Assembly: GCA_029781865.1 (NCBI GenBank)
Contig: JAKOVW010000005.1
Coordinates: 1-64,000, forward strand
Length of the DNA stretch: 64,000 nucleotides
Direction of reading: 5' to 3'
Source of the DNA: Bacteroidota bacterium
Lineage (GTDB): Bacteria; Bacteroidota; Bacteroidia; Chitinophagales; Saprospiraceae
A program made the position numbers and the translations under genes. Below are positions 40,790 through 50,614 of this stretch, piece after piece. Position 1 is the first letter of the stretch. Every line of letters begins with the position of its first letter. The notes beneath the pieces were generated by a model. That model did not search any database, was not told where the DNA came from, and was given only the letters and a program-made list of their open reading frames with translations.

Positions 40790-42189
40790 ATCTTGAAGAC
40801 CTGCAGCATGCGGAAAATTTCAGAGACCGGGTAAGTTCAGTAACAAAAAGTGGAAAGAGAAACTGGATAACTGCACTACAACCATCGGGGAAGTTTTACA
40901 GGTTCAGAACCTATAGTTCCATCTTTTATCTAATTATCTTTTTTAGTTTGCCATTTATTAAAATGAATGGCGAACCATTTTTTATGTTGAATTTTCCGGA
41001 AGGAAAGTTTATCATTTATGGTAAGATATTCTGGCCTCAGGATTTTTTCATATTTGCTGTTGCCATGATCACGTTTATTATTTTCATAGCACTTTTTACC
41101 GTGATCTATGGAAGGCTATTTTGTGGTTGGGCCTGTCCTCAAACCATTTTCATGGAAATGGTTTTCCGTAAAATTGAATGGTGGATTGAAGGTTCTCCAG
41201 GTCAGCAAAAAGCATTGAATGAAAAATCCTGGGGCCTCGAAAAAATAAGCAAGAAGTCACTAAAGCATTTCGTTTTTCTGCTCATTTCATTTCTGATTGC
41301 CAACACATTTTTGGCTTACATCATAGGAGTAGATGAATTATATAAAATAATTCGCGAACCGGTTTCAGAGCATTACAGCCTTCTGAGCGGATTGATTGGA
41401 TTCACATTATTGTTTTATGGTGTATTTGCGTTTGTCCGCGAAATCGTTTGCACTACTGTTTGTCCTTATGGCCGGTTACAGAGTGTTTTATTCGACAAGG
41501 ACACCATGCAGATTGCGTATGATTATACCAGGGGTGAACCGAGAGGAAAAATAATAAAGGGCCAGGAGCGAACCACCGGTGATTGCATTGATTGTAAAAA
41601 ATGTGTGCAGGTTTGCCCAACCGGGATTGATATCCGGGATGGTGTTCAGATGGAATGTGTGGGCTGCACCGCTTGTATAGATATATGCAATGATGTCATG
41701 GACAAATTATCTTTTCCCAGGGGCCTGATCCGTTATGCCTCAGAAAATGAAATTTCAGGAAAGAGAAAATTTCACTTTAATACCAGAATGAAAGCATACA
41801 CTGGATTACTGGGAGTGCTGGTGATTTTTATGTCTATATTAATTATTACGAGAAGATCTATTGATAGCTATGTGAAACGTGCTCAGGGACAATTATACCA
41901 GGAACTTGACTCCGCTTCTATTAGCAATCTGTATACGGCAAAAATCATCAATAAAACATCCAAGAATCAACATGTAAGGCTAAAACTGGAAGATTCAAAA
42001 GGAGAAATCCGATTAGTCGGCAATGAAGAATTAACGATTAAACCTGAATCCATTCATGAAATGGAATTTTTTGTTGTATTTAAAAAGGAAGATATTGTAC
42101 AACGAAAAACGGGCATTCATCTTGGCGTTTATCAGGATGAGCAGAAAATACAAAGTATAACAACAAATTTTCTGGGGCCTTATCAATGA
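40786..42189 (+). CDS. ccoG: cbb3 oxidase accessory Fe-S protein CcoG (RdxA/FixG family)
   Basis: YGRLFCGWACPQTIFMEMVFR, CTTVCPYGRLQSVLFD, CIDCKKCVQVCPTGIDIRDGVQMECVGCTACIDICN. Confidence 0.93.
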   Translation: MNLEDLQHAENFRDRVSSVTKSGKRNWITALQPSGKFYRFRTYSSIFYLIIFFSLPFIKMNGEPFFMLNFPEGKFIIYGKIFWPQDFFIFAVAMITFIIFIALFTVIYGRLFCGWACPQTIFMEMVFRKIEWWIEGSPGQQKALNEKSWGLEKISKKSLKHFVFLLISFLIANTFLAYIIGVDELYKIIREPVSEHYSLLSGLIGFTLLFYGVFAFVREIVCTTVCPYGRLQSVLFDKDTMQIAYDYTRGEPRGKIIKGQERTTGDCIDCKKCVQVCPTGIDIRDGVQMECVGCTACIDICNDVMDKLSFPRGLIRYASENEISGKRKFHFNTRMKAYTGLLGVLVIFMSILIITRRSIDSYVKRAQGQLYQELDSASISNLYTAKIINKTSKNQHVRLKLEDSKGEIRLVGNEELTIKPESIHEMEFFVVFKKEDIVQRKTGIHLGVYQDEQKIQSITTNFLGPYQ

Positions 42190-42199
42190 ATGGGGAGAT

Positions 42200-42262
42200 G
42201 AGTTAGGAGTTAGGAGTTAGGAGTTAGGAGTTGGGAGTTAGGAGTTAAGAGTTGGGAGTTGG
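42200..42262 (+). repeat. Tandem heptanucleotide repeat (gagttag), 9 units
   Basis: 63 bp = 9 x 7: gagttag x4, gagttgg, gagttag, gagttaa, gagttgg x2. Confidence 0.93.
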
Positions 42263-42329
42263 ATAAAAATATAGATTAAATAGGGAAATAATTTAAATGT
42301 ATCGAGATAAGAAAAATATCATTCTTCAA

Positions 42330-42363
42330 CCTATAGACTATAGACTATCACCTATAGACTATA
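42330..42363. repeat. Short heptamer-type repeat (tatagac)
   Basis: cctatagactatagactatcacctatagactata. Confidence 0.7.
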
Positions 42364-42379
42364 TTCAAAAAACTAAAAT

Positions 42380-42823
42380 ATGAGCTGGGGATATAAAATT
42401 GCATTTGCATATGGTTCATTTGTAATGATGATGCTTTTCTTTATTTTTATTGCATCCAGACAAACCAATGATTTGGTGGAGGATCACTATTATGAAAAAG
42501 AATTGCAGTTTCAAAATGTACTGAATGCCATTCAGAATCTCTCAACACTTCATACGGCACCGCAACTAGTCATTGACAACAATGCCTTGAGCATACATTT
42601 ACCGGAAGCAGCCAGTACTGATATTACCAATGGTAAAATTGAATTCATCCGCTTATCCGATATTTCCAAAGACCTGACATTTGAATTTGTTTTGGATGAA
42701 AACAAAAGCTTTAAAATACCCGTGGATAAATTCCAGGTGGGTATTTACAAAATGGTAATACAATGGAAAAGTCATGGAGTACCATACATGTATGAAAATC
42801 AATTTAATTATGCAAAACCATGA
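42380..42823 (+). CDS. ccoH: FixH/CcoH family protein
   Basis: N-terminal TM, DLVEDHYYEKELQFQ motif, position downstream of ccoG. Confidence 0.85.
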   Translation: MSWGYKIAFAYGSFVMMMLFFIFIASRQTNDLVEDHYYEKELQFQNVLNAIQNLSTLHTAPQLVIDNNALSIHLPEAASTDITNGKIEFIRLSDISKDLTFEFVLDENKSFKIPVDKFQVGIYKMVIQWKSHGVPYMYENQFNYAKP

Positions 42824-43533
42824 GTCTTCTTGAAATAAGTCTGGCCGGATTCACAATGGGCATAGTCGGGAGCCTGCATTGTGTAGGTATGTGCGGACCA
42901 ATTGCACTTGGCCTGGCCGGTAGTTTTGAACGTAAATCTGAACGCCTTCGAAATATCGTTTTATACAATACCGGTCGTGCATTGTCGTATTCATCCATGG
43001 GCATAGTACTTGGACTCATTGGCAACCGGTTTGCTCTTGCCGGATTCCAGCAAACTTTATCCATTGTTGCAGGCAGCCTGATTATAATTATGTTTTTAAT
43101 GCATTATTCATTTAAGAAAAATACAATTCTGTTTAAGGCCTGGAATCTCAGAATTCAAAAACGGTTAGGTGAATTATTGAGCAGACCGAAAACATTTTGG
43201 TATCACCTTGAACTAGGAATCATCAATGCCTGGCTACCCTGCGGCCTGGTTTATCTTGCACTGGCCACGGCACTTGCTTCAGCTAATGCCTGGTACGGAG
43301 CCATATTTATGTTTCTGTTTGGCTTGGGCACTACCCCGCTCATGGCAAGCCTGATGCTCGCAGGGAATTACTTCTCCATCTCATTACGTACAAAAATAAC
43401 AAGGTTGATTCCAGTGTTTATTCTGGCTTCAGCATCACTGTTGATTTTAAGAGGAATGAATCTCGGCATCCCATATGTAAGTCCATCCGTAGATGTCGTC
43501 CATAACTGTGTCAGCAAATGCTGTCACCGATAA
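42820..43533 (+). CDS. Sulfite exporter TauE/SafE-like (UreH-type) membrane protein of cco cluster
   Basis: GSLHCVGMCGPIALGL, NIVLYNTGRALSYSSMGIVLGLIG, AWLPCGLVYLALATA. Confidence 0.87.
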   Translation: MSLLEISLAGFTMGIVGSLHCVGMCGPIALGLAGSFERKSERLRNIVLYNTGRALSYSSMGIVLGLIGNRFALAGFQQTLSIVAGSLIIIMFLMHYSFKKNTILFKAWNLRIQKRLGELLSRPKTFWYHLELGIINAWLPCGLVYLALATALASANAWYGAIFMFLFGLGTTPLMASLMLAGNYFSISLRTKITRLIPVFILASASLLILRGMNLGIPYVSPSVDVVHNCVSKCCHR

Positions 43534-43556
43534 ATCACCTGAAGTAATAAATTGAT

Positions 43557-44864
43557 TTAAACGGAATCCCGGCTTTGCACCGAATCTACCAGATTATCCA
43601 ATAAGCGTGTTAGCTTTCGAGTCAAATTCTTCCTGGAATACTGTTCTACTTTCTCTGTTTGAACATGGAAAGATCCCTTTTCTATGTCATTAAAAATCTG
43701 ATCCAGGTTGAGTTGCAATTGCAGTTTATCATCAAAATCGGCATTGTATCCCGACCGGGTTTCTGTCAAGATTTCAACCAAATCGCTATTAGGTGGTGAA
43801 ATAGAATAAATCGGTTTTTTCAAAAACATATACTCGAAAAACTTTCCGGTGATTACACCGGGATGGCCGGGCACTCCAATTAACAACAGCAGATCTGCAA
43901 TAGAAAAATGAGATTGTAATTCACTATGAGGAACAGCAGGAGAAATATGTAAGCAAGATCTAAGACCGGAACTCGTCAACTCATGAATAATAGATTGATC
44001 CACATTGCCAACCAACCATAATTCAAATCGTTGTTTGTATTCCGGATGTGCATTCAAATAGGATTCCAGCACACGCCAAAATTGAACAGGATTTCTATCC
44101 AGGCTTAATACACCGGCATAAAGCATTCTGATTTTGTCGTCGTTACGTAAACTTTGCTTTAACTCAAATTCTTCATAACCATTTGTGATCACCTGCACTA
44201 CCCGTTTTACGATTTGTTGAAGTCCCGATGCACAATCTTTACTTACAGTTACAACTTCATCCGCTTCATTCAAGACCGTTTTTTCCAGCTTGAGATGAAT
44301 TTTTTTGACAAAAGCGGACATATGTAACTGGTTGAAAAAATAGATCTGAGTCCATGGATCTCTGAAATCCGCTAACCAGGGAATCTTTAACTTACGCTTT
44401 AGATTTCGTGCAATGAGATGCATACTATGAGGTGGTCCTGTGCTCACGATTGCATCAACCGGATTATTCATTAAATATTCTGTTAGAAAATGAACAGATG
44501 GCCTAACCCAAAAAACTCTGGGATCCGGAATAAATACGTTGCCACGAATCCATAAGGAGATGCGCTTAAAAAAACTTTGTTCTCCCTTTTCTGCAAAAAT
44601 GGTGGGATTCACTCTACCCTTTTGTCCCGAAAGTTTTCGATAAAATCCATAAGGTTCATTAATAGGCTTCCTGATGACCTGAATTCCTTGTGGAATATGT
44701 CTGGATAATCCTTCATCCAAATAGGGATACTCTCCATTTTCTACGGTATATACTATTGGTTCCCAACCATATAAACGAAGATATTTCACAAAATACAACC
44801 AACGTTGCACTCCTGACCCTCCGGAAGGAGGCCAATAGTAGGTAATAATGAGTACTTTTTTCAG
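43557..44864 (-). CDS. Glycosyltransferase (GT4-like); conserved N-terminus extends past the ORF-track start
   Basis: ORF track starts at 44810 (GTG), but in-frame upstream codons read (CTG)KKVLIITYYWPPSGGSG, the standard GT N-terminus. Confidence 0.78.
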   Translation of the reverse strand: MKKVLIITYYWPPSGGSGVQRWLYFVKYLRLYGWEPIVYTVENGEYPYLDEGLSRHIPQGIQVIRKPINEPYGFYRKLSGQKGRVNPTIFAEKGEQSFFKRISLWIRGNVFIPDPRVFWVRPSVHFLTEYLMNNPVDAIVSTGPPHSMHLIARNLKRKLKIPWLADFRDPWTQIYFFNQLHMSAFVKKIHLKLEKTVLNEADEVVTVSKDCASGLQQIVKRVVQVITNGYEEFELKQSLRNDDKIRMLYAGVLSLDRNPVQFWRVLESYLNAHPEYKQRFELWLVGNVDQSIIHELTSSGLRSCLHISPAVPHSELQSHFSIADLLLLIGVPGHPGVITGKFFEYMFLKKPIYSISPPNSDLVEILTETRSGYNADFDDKLQLQLNLDQIFNDIEKGSFHVQTEKVEQYSRKNLTRKLTRLLDNLVDSVQSRDSV

Positions 44865-44902
44865 AAGAAGAAGGAATCTAAAGAAGCAAAATTAAGCATA
44901 AT

Positions 44903-45133
44903 GGCTGTAGGCTGTAGAGATTTAGGCTGTTAGTTAAAAGGATTGTGCTGCCAGGCTACCATGCCTTTAGTTATTGTCTGAATTCCTAAAGTGCCTTACT
45001 TTTAGGTTGAAAGAAGGAAATTAATTTAGAATTAATTTCCATTCTCTTTAGTCTAAAAACACAAATATTGACAGGAATAATTATTTCCTATAGGCTAAAC
45101 TCCCAAATACCTAAAAGCCTACAGCCTGCAGCC
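44903..45133. repeat. Inverted pair of short repeats flanking the divergent intergenic region
   Basis: ggctgtaggctgtag (44903-44917) versus reverse complement of cctacagcctgcagcc (45118-45133), i.e. ggctgcaggctgtagg. Confidence 0.6.
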
Positions 45134-45168
45134 TTTTCACCTATTTGGTTACCTTTGCAGAAGTAATT

Positions 45169-47088
45169 ATGTGTGGATTAGCTGGTATATTCCATTTGGA
45201 CGGATCGCCGATCGATTGTTCAAACTTATTAAATATGACCCGAATCATCAGACATCGCGGACCGGATGATGAAGGTTTTTTACTGGTGAACACGAATACT
45301 TCCGCAATTCAACACTATGTACATGATGATACGATAGCGGAAATTAAATCCATATCCAAAATACTGCCGGTGTCAACTGATTCAAATCTGGGGATCGGGT
45401 ACAGAAGACTTTCCATTCTGGATATTTCTGCAGCTGGTCATCAACCCATGTCAGATCCGGAAGGAAATGTATGGATTGCATTCAACGGTGAAGCTTATAA
45501 TTATATTGAAGTCAGATCTGAACTCATCTCACGTTCGCATCAATTTAAATCGAATGGAGATACTGAAGTTGTGCTTCATGCTTATCTCGAATGGGGTACA
45601 GAGTGTCTGCAGCGATTTATTGGAATGTTTTCTTTTATAATCTATGATCACCGCAAAAGAAGATTATTTATTGCCAGAGACCGAATGGGTGTCAAACCGC
45701 TAAATTATTATTTTGATGGCAAAAAATTTATATGGGCTTCAGAAGAAAAGCAAATCGCTGCAACTGCAATTGTTCGCTTATCCCCAAATGAAACCAAAAT
45801 AAAAGAGTTTCTAAAAGACAATATTTACTTTGAAGACAATGAAACTTTTTTCACAGAGATTAAACAATTGCAAGCAGGCCATTTTTTGCTGGTCGATAAC
45901 AACGGACTAAACATACAAAAATACTGGGACCTATCCATCCCGCCTGCAGCAGACATGTACAATGAATCACAGTCAACGGATTGTATTCTCGAATTATTAA
46001 ACGATTCTGTAAAATTGAGATTGAGAAGTGATGTCCCTCTAGGCATTGCATTAAGTGGCGGCATTGATTCATCCAGTGTTAGTTGTCTGGCAAGGAACAT
46101 GACACAATCCACAATACAAACCTTTTCAGTGTACTACGAAGGAAAAAAATATGATGAACGAAAGTACATTGAAGCGGTATTGAACACAGGGGGATTCAAT
46201 CCGACCTTTTATACTGCAAATGAAGATATTCGCATTGAAGAAATAAGCAATTGGATTTACCAACAGGATGCGCCGAGTACAGGCGCGAGTCCGTTTTCAG
46301 CTTACCAGAATTATAAAAATGTCAGGGCTGCCGGAATCATAGTTCTATTGAATGGCCAGGGAGGTGATGAACTGTTTGCAGGCTATCCCTATTACCTGAA
46401 GTATTATTTAGCAGATCTGATCAAAACAAAAAAATGGGGAAAATTCCTCAATATATTATTTCATCTATCCGCATCACAAGGAATAAAAACAACCGCTTCT
46501 CATACTTACCTTGCTGGAATTGCCCTGAGTAAAGACAAAAGTACTTTACGCAAAATGGAACATCAAAAATATTCCAATCGGGAATTCTATCCGGAAACTC
46601 AGCCAGACATCCACGAATATTATTCAGATTCTTTTATTACGCAGGCCTTGTACGACTCCATCAAAATCACACACCTCCCACATATGCTGCGTTGGGAAGA
46701 CCGGAATTCAATGGCTAACTCGATTGAAAGCCGGGTGCCCTTTTTAGATCATCGCCTTGTAGAAAAATCATTCTACATACCCGCTGAATTTAAATTAAAG
46801 AATGGAGTAACCAAATTCGCTCTTCGCAAAGCGATGAAAAATACCGTACCTGATTTAATTTTAAACCGCACTGATAAAATCGGATTTGGAACACCTACTG
46901 GTAAATGGACACGTTACTTTCTGGCTAATGAAATCCGCGAGTTAATCTATGACAAGGAATTTGATCAACGCCCATGGTGGTATGCCAATAAAATCCGCAA
47001 TCGTTTTTCAAAAGATCTTGACTCTTTTGGAGATAATGAATTATGGAGAATTATGACTTGCGAACTTTGGTCCCGACGTTTTTTTTAA
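45169..47088 (+). CDS. asnB: Asparagine synthase (glutamine-hydrolysing)
   Basis: MCGLAGIFHLDG (N-terminal Cys nucleophile), RHRGPDDEG, GIALSGGIDSSSVS. Confidence 0.93.
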   Translation: MCGLAGIFHLDGSPIDCSNLLNMTRIIRHRGPDDEGFLLVNTNTSAIQHYVHDDTIAEIKSISKILPVSTDSNLGIGYRRLSILDISAAGHQPMSDPEGNVWIAFNGEAYNYIEVRSELISRSHQFKSNGDTEVVLHAYLEWGTECLQRFIGMFSFIIYDHRKRRLFIARDRMGVKPLNYYFDGKKFIWASEEKQIAATAIVRLSPNETKIKEFLKDNIYFEDNETFFTEIKQLQAGHFLLVDNNGLNIQKYWDLSIPPAADMYNESQSTDCILELLNDSVKLRLRSDVPLGIALSGGIDSSSVSCLARNMTQSTIQTFSVYYEGKKYDERKYIEAVLNTGGFNPTFYTANEDIRIEEISNWIYQQDAPSTGASPFSAYQNYKNVRAAGIIVLLNGQGGDELFAGYPYYLKYYLADLIKTKKWGKFLNILFHLSASQGIKTTASHTYLAGIALSKDKSTLRKMEHQKYSNREFYPETQPDIHEYYSDSFITQALYDSIKITHLPHMLRWEDRNSMANSIESRVPFLDHRLVEKSFYIPAEFKLKNGVTKFALRKAMKNTVPDLILNRTDKIGFGTPTGKWTRYFLANEIRELIYDKEFDQRPWWYANKIRNRFSKDLDSFGDNELWRIMTCELWSRRFF

Positions 47089-47095
47089 ATAATTT

Positions 47096-48169
47096 ATGTT
47101 GAATAATAAAAAAATTCTTTACCCGGATTTACTTCGATTATCCCGTTCGCTGGAAAGGGAATTAGTACAGCTCGATTTTGAATCACTGCCTATTCATGAA
47201 AGCGTAAAAAGCTATTACCGTTTTGATCTCACCAAAATAAAGTATGTCAGTGAGTGCAATGCTTATATGCTTTACCATATTCTTTCCAATACAGACAAAC
47301 CTTTGAAAGAGTTACTCATCATTGACCACGGTGCAGGACTTGGATTTTTTTCCTTTTTTGCAAAAAAACTCGGCTTGCAATGTATTTGCCATGACATTTC
47401 TAATGAATACATCGAAGGAATAAAAGTAATTGGCAAGAAACTCAAGGTGATTCCGGATCACTTTGTGACCGGAGACACGGATGCCCTGATTCAATATTGT
47501 AATTCTAATCAACTCCAGGCAGATGGTCTTGCTTCCAGAAATGTAATCGAACATATTCCGGATTACAAACTATTCTTTAAAGACTTAAGTTCTCTTTCCA
47601 AACCAGGATTTGTATCGGTCATCACTACTTCCGCTAATATTCACAATCCTTTGGTTAAAAATATTCATGTGAAAATTCATGCCCAGTACGAAAATACCGG
47701 CAGCAACACAGACATGGATAATCCAACATTAAACACCGATAATTGTGGAATAAAAATCAGAACTGAACTGATCCGGAAACATTTTCCGAAGTTAGATGAC
47801 CAGAAAATTTTGCAGCTAGCTATCGTCAACCGCGGATTTGTCGAACATCAAATTCTTCATCGGGTTAGCGAATTTATCAAAACCGGAAAACTGCCAGATC
47901 CATTTCCAGAACCTACAAATACCTGTGATCCGTATACAGGCGCCTGGGTAGAAAGGTTGGTACCATTTGGTGATTATAAAATTGCAGCAGAATCCTGTTC
48001 CTTTCAATTTGAGTTACTTCCCGGATTTTACAATACACACTACAATTCACCAATAAAAAATATCGTTTCCAAGGTCTTAAATCTTATATTAAAAATAAAA
48101 AATCCCTGGACTGTAAATTTATCTCCGTTTTTGGCATTCCGATTAATTAAGTCCGGTGGCACGCACTAA
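47096..48169 (+). CDS. Class I SAM-dependent methyltransferase
   Basis: LLIIDHGAGLGFFSFFAKKLGLQCICHDISNEYIEG; ADGLASRNVIEHIPDYKLFFKDL. Confidence 0.8.
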   Translation: MLNNKKILYPDLLRLSRSLERELVQLDFESLPIHESVKSYYRFDLTKIKYVSECNAYMLYHILSNTDKPLKELLIIDHGAGLGFFSFFAKKLGLQCICHDISNEYIEGIKVIGKKLKVIPDHFVTGDTDALIQYCNSNQLQADGLASRNVIEHIPDYKLFFKDLSSLSKPGFVSVITTSANIHNPLVKNIHVKIHAQYENTGSNTDMDNPTLNTDNCGIKIRTELIRKHFPKLDDQKILQLAIVNRGFVEHQILHRVSEFIKTGKLPDPFPEPTNTCDPYTGAWVERLVPFGDYKIAAESCSFQFELLPGFYNTHYNSPIKNIVSKVLNLILKIKNPWTVNLSPFLAFRLIKSGGTH

Positions 48170-48336
48170 TGAAATAAAACAAATTATAAACTGAAATCAA
48201 AATTTTCAAATATCAAATGTGAAATTATTTCCGGATATCTTTTTAACCGGCAAGCATCTATATTCAACTTAACCTTTTCTTCAGTATATTATCCCTTTGA
48301 CAGCGTTCAACATTCCATTAATCTTTACCACTATTA

Positions 48337-49623
48337 ATGAACTTCTATAAAACCAGTTTTCTGAGCGGTCTTTACTCGGTTATCAATTTGATGACCGGAC
48401 TGGTCATCACTAAATTGACAGCCAGCCTTATAGGACCAATCGGGACTGCATTCATTGGGAAGTTTTCCAATATCAGTGGATGGATACTTTTGTTTTCAAC
48501 GGCATCCATAGCTACAGGAATCGTAAAATATGTGGCGCAGTACAAAGAAGACCCGGTTCAACTTAAAAAGATTATCAATACGTCATTTGGCATCATTCTC
48601 ATCGGATCGGTCATTGGTTCGGCCTTCGTATTTTGCACCTATCACTATCTCAATATCTGGGCATTTGGAGAATACAATTTCAGAAATGTTTTTTTACTAT
48701 TTGGAGTTTTTCTTCTTGGTATTTCCTCCCAGGCTCTATTTACCGGAATATTAAATGGCCTGGGCGAAATCAAAATGCTCAGTTACATGAATATTGCGGC
48801 AGCCCTTTTAAACCTGGTATTCACTTCTTATTTTGTCTATCAATATAAAATTGCCGGCGCCCTATTCTCCAATTCCATGTATGGCGTTTTCGTAAGTTGT
48901 GCGGGAATCGTTGCATTTAAAAGACTGAATTTATTGAATTTGCAGTATTTCAATCCTAAAATTGATTTCACCGTTGCAAAAAAACTAATTCGATACGGAA
49001 TGTTTACCGCTATTACTGCAACAAGCTGGATGTTGTCTATGTATATCATCCGCGAATTTGTGCAAAAACAACTTTCTACGACCGATGCCGGTATCTGGCA
49101 AGCTATGTTTAGTTTATCGGAACGCTATCTCGCGGTAATCACAACCATAATGATAGTCTATTTCATTCCCAGATTATCAGCGATTGAAGACACCCAGGAA
49201 TTAGTTCATGAAATGCGCAAAAGTTTTAAGAGAATTGTCCCATTAATTATTTTGATAACCGGCACCATATGGATTTGCAAAGATCTGATCATTTCTATTC
49301 TTCTCGCTGAATCCTTTAGACCTATGCGCCAGTTATTTACATTTCAAATGCTTGGTGATGTTTTTCGCGTAACTGCGATGATCATGGCTTACCTGATTGC
49401 ATCCAAAGCCATGTTTAGGTCAGGACTTAAAGCTGATCTATCGTTTCATTTGGTTTTGATAACCAGTACTTATTTTATGGTAAAAGCTTATGGTTTAATA
49501 GGTGTCAGCTATGCCTATGCCATGTCGACATTTATTTATTTATTAATCTATATGTATACCTTCAAAGATTTAATCGTATTAATCAAGAAAAGTGTAATCC
49601 CCAAACCCTGGTTAAACCGATAA
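48337..49623 (+). CDS. Polysaccharide flippase (O-antigen translocase, Wzx-like)
   Basis: Multi-TM; MNFYKTSFLSGLYSVINLMTGLVITKLTASLIGPIGTAFIGKFSNI. Confidence 0.85.
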   Translation: MNFYKTSFLSGLYSVINLMTGLVITKLTASLIGPIGTAFIGKFSNISGWILLFSTASIATGIVKYVAQYKEDPVQLKKIINTSFGIILIGSVIGSAFVFCTYHYLNIWAFGEYNFRNVFLLFGVFLLGISSQALFTGILNGLGEIKMLSYMNIAAALLNLVFTSYFVYQYKIAGALFSNSMYGVFVSCAGIVAFKRLNLLNLQYFNPKIDFTVAKKLIRYGMFTAITATSWMLSMYIIREFVQKQLSTTDAGIWQAMFSLSERYLAVITTIMIVYFIPRLSAIEDTQELVHEMRKSFKRIVPLIILITGTIWICKDLIISILLAESFRPMRQLFTFQMLGDVFRVTAMIMAYLIASKAMFRSGLKADLSFHLVLITSTYFMVKAYGLIGVSYAYAMSTFIYLLIYMYTFKDLIVLIKKSVIPKPWLNR

Positions 49624-49799
49624 CTCAAAATCATAGATTGTGCAGGTGTAGAATCAAGATGTTTACCGTCACTTGGTGCTTACCTTCCTGTCATAAAAAA
49701 TACAACAAGGTGTACATCTGGGCTGATCTAAAAGAATGTAGTTTTTAAATTGATGTCCGGGGCACCATTACCTATTCATAGAATGCACCAAGAGCAATA

Positions 49800-50426
49800 T
49801 TAATTGTGAATAAGAAAAGACAAAAGACCTGTTATCACCATCGTTAATCCGGTTATTATACCTGCATTGTGCTCCCACTTATGCGAGTTGATCTGCTGTA
49901 AACCCCTGAACGCAAAAAGAATCCAAAGAACAGTACCGAGTAGACTTATTACAATATAAATTAAAATACAAATAAACAACAACCATCCATTCTGCAAACT
50001 GGCATTTACAAAATAAGCTTCTATTTCAAGGCATGGTGATAAAAACATAAACGCCATTAAGGCATAAATAATTTGCTTACGTGTTTTTGTCTGATCCATC
50101 ATATGATCATCGATGTGAAAATGATGATGCTTGTGATGCCTGTACATAAAATAAAAACCGGATAACAGGAGTATAGCTGGGCCCAGCCAGTCCCAGGCTT
50201 TCCAAACTAAATTAAATTCATAGAATAAAGTACCTAATATCAACCCAAGAAGAACCGTACTCAATACATGTGCAAGTCCAAGTCCGAAGGCTATCCGAAT
50301 CGTCTCACGCTCAGACCAATTTTGAATTTTGGCCAAAGAAACAAGGGGCAACCAATGACTGGGTATCAAGGCATGGAATAAGCTTATCAAAAAAGTACCC
50401 GCTAATAATTGATACATCAACGGCAA
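49800..50426 (-). CDS. Polytopic membrane protein with His-rich loop (metal exporter/UreH-like)
   Basis: FHALIPSHWLPLVSLAK, YRHHKHHHFHIDDH, GLGLAHVLSTVLLGLILG. Confidence 0.65.
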   Translation of the reverse strand: MPLMYQLLAGTFLISLFHALIPSHWLPLVSLAKIQNWSERETIRIAFGLGLAHVLSTVLLGLILGTLFYEFNLVWKAWDWLGPAILLLSGFYFMYRHHKHHHFHIDDHMMDQTKTRKQIIYALMAFMFLSPCLEIEAYFVNASLQNGWLLFICILIYIVISLLGTVLWILFAFRGLQQINSHKWEHNAGIITGLTMVITGLLSFLIHN

Positions 50427-50614
50427 AGATGCTTTAATTTTTCAAGAATCAGAAATCAGGCACCTTTATAGAATATCGTATGATACCATGAGACAGGTTC
50501 AATGACACAAATCATAATGAATACTGATGACTATCATCTACATGGGCTACCCATGGCATTACTTTTATGACAACTTATTAAAAGCCTATTTCTCGCAATC
50601 ATATTAGTAGAATT

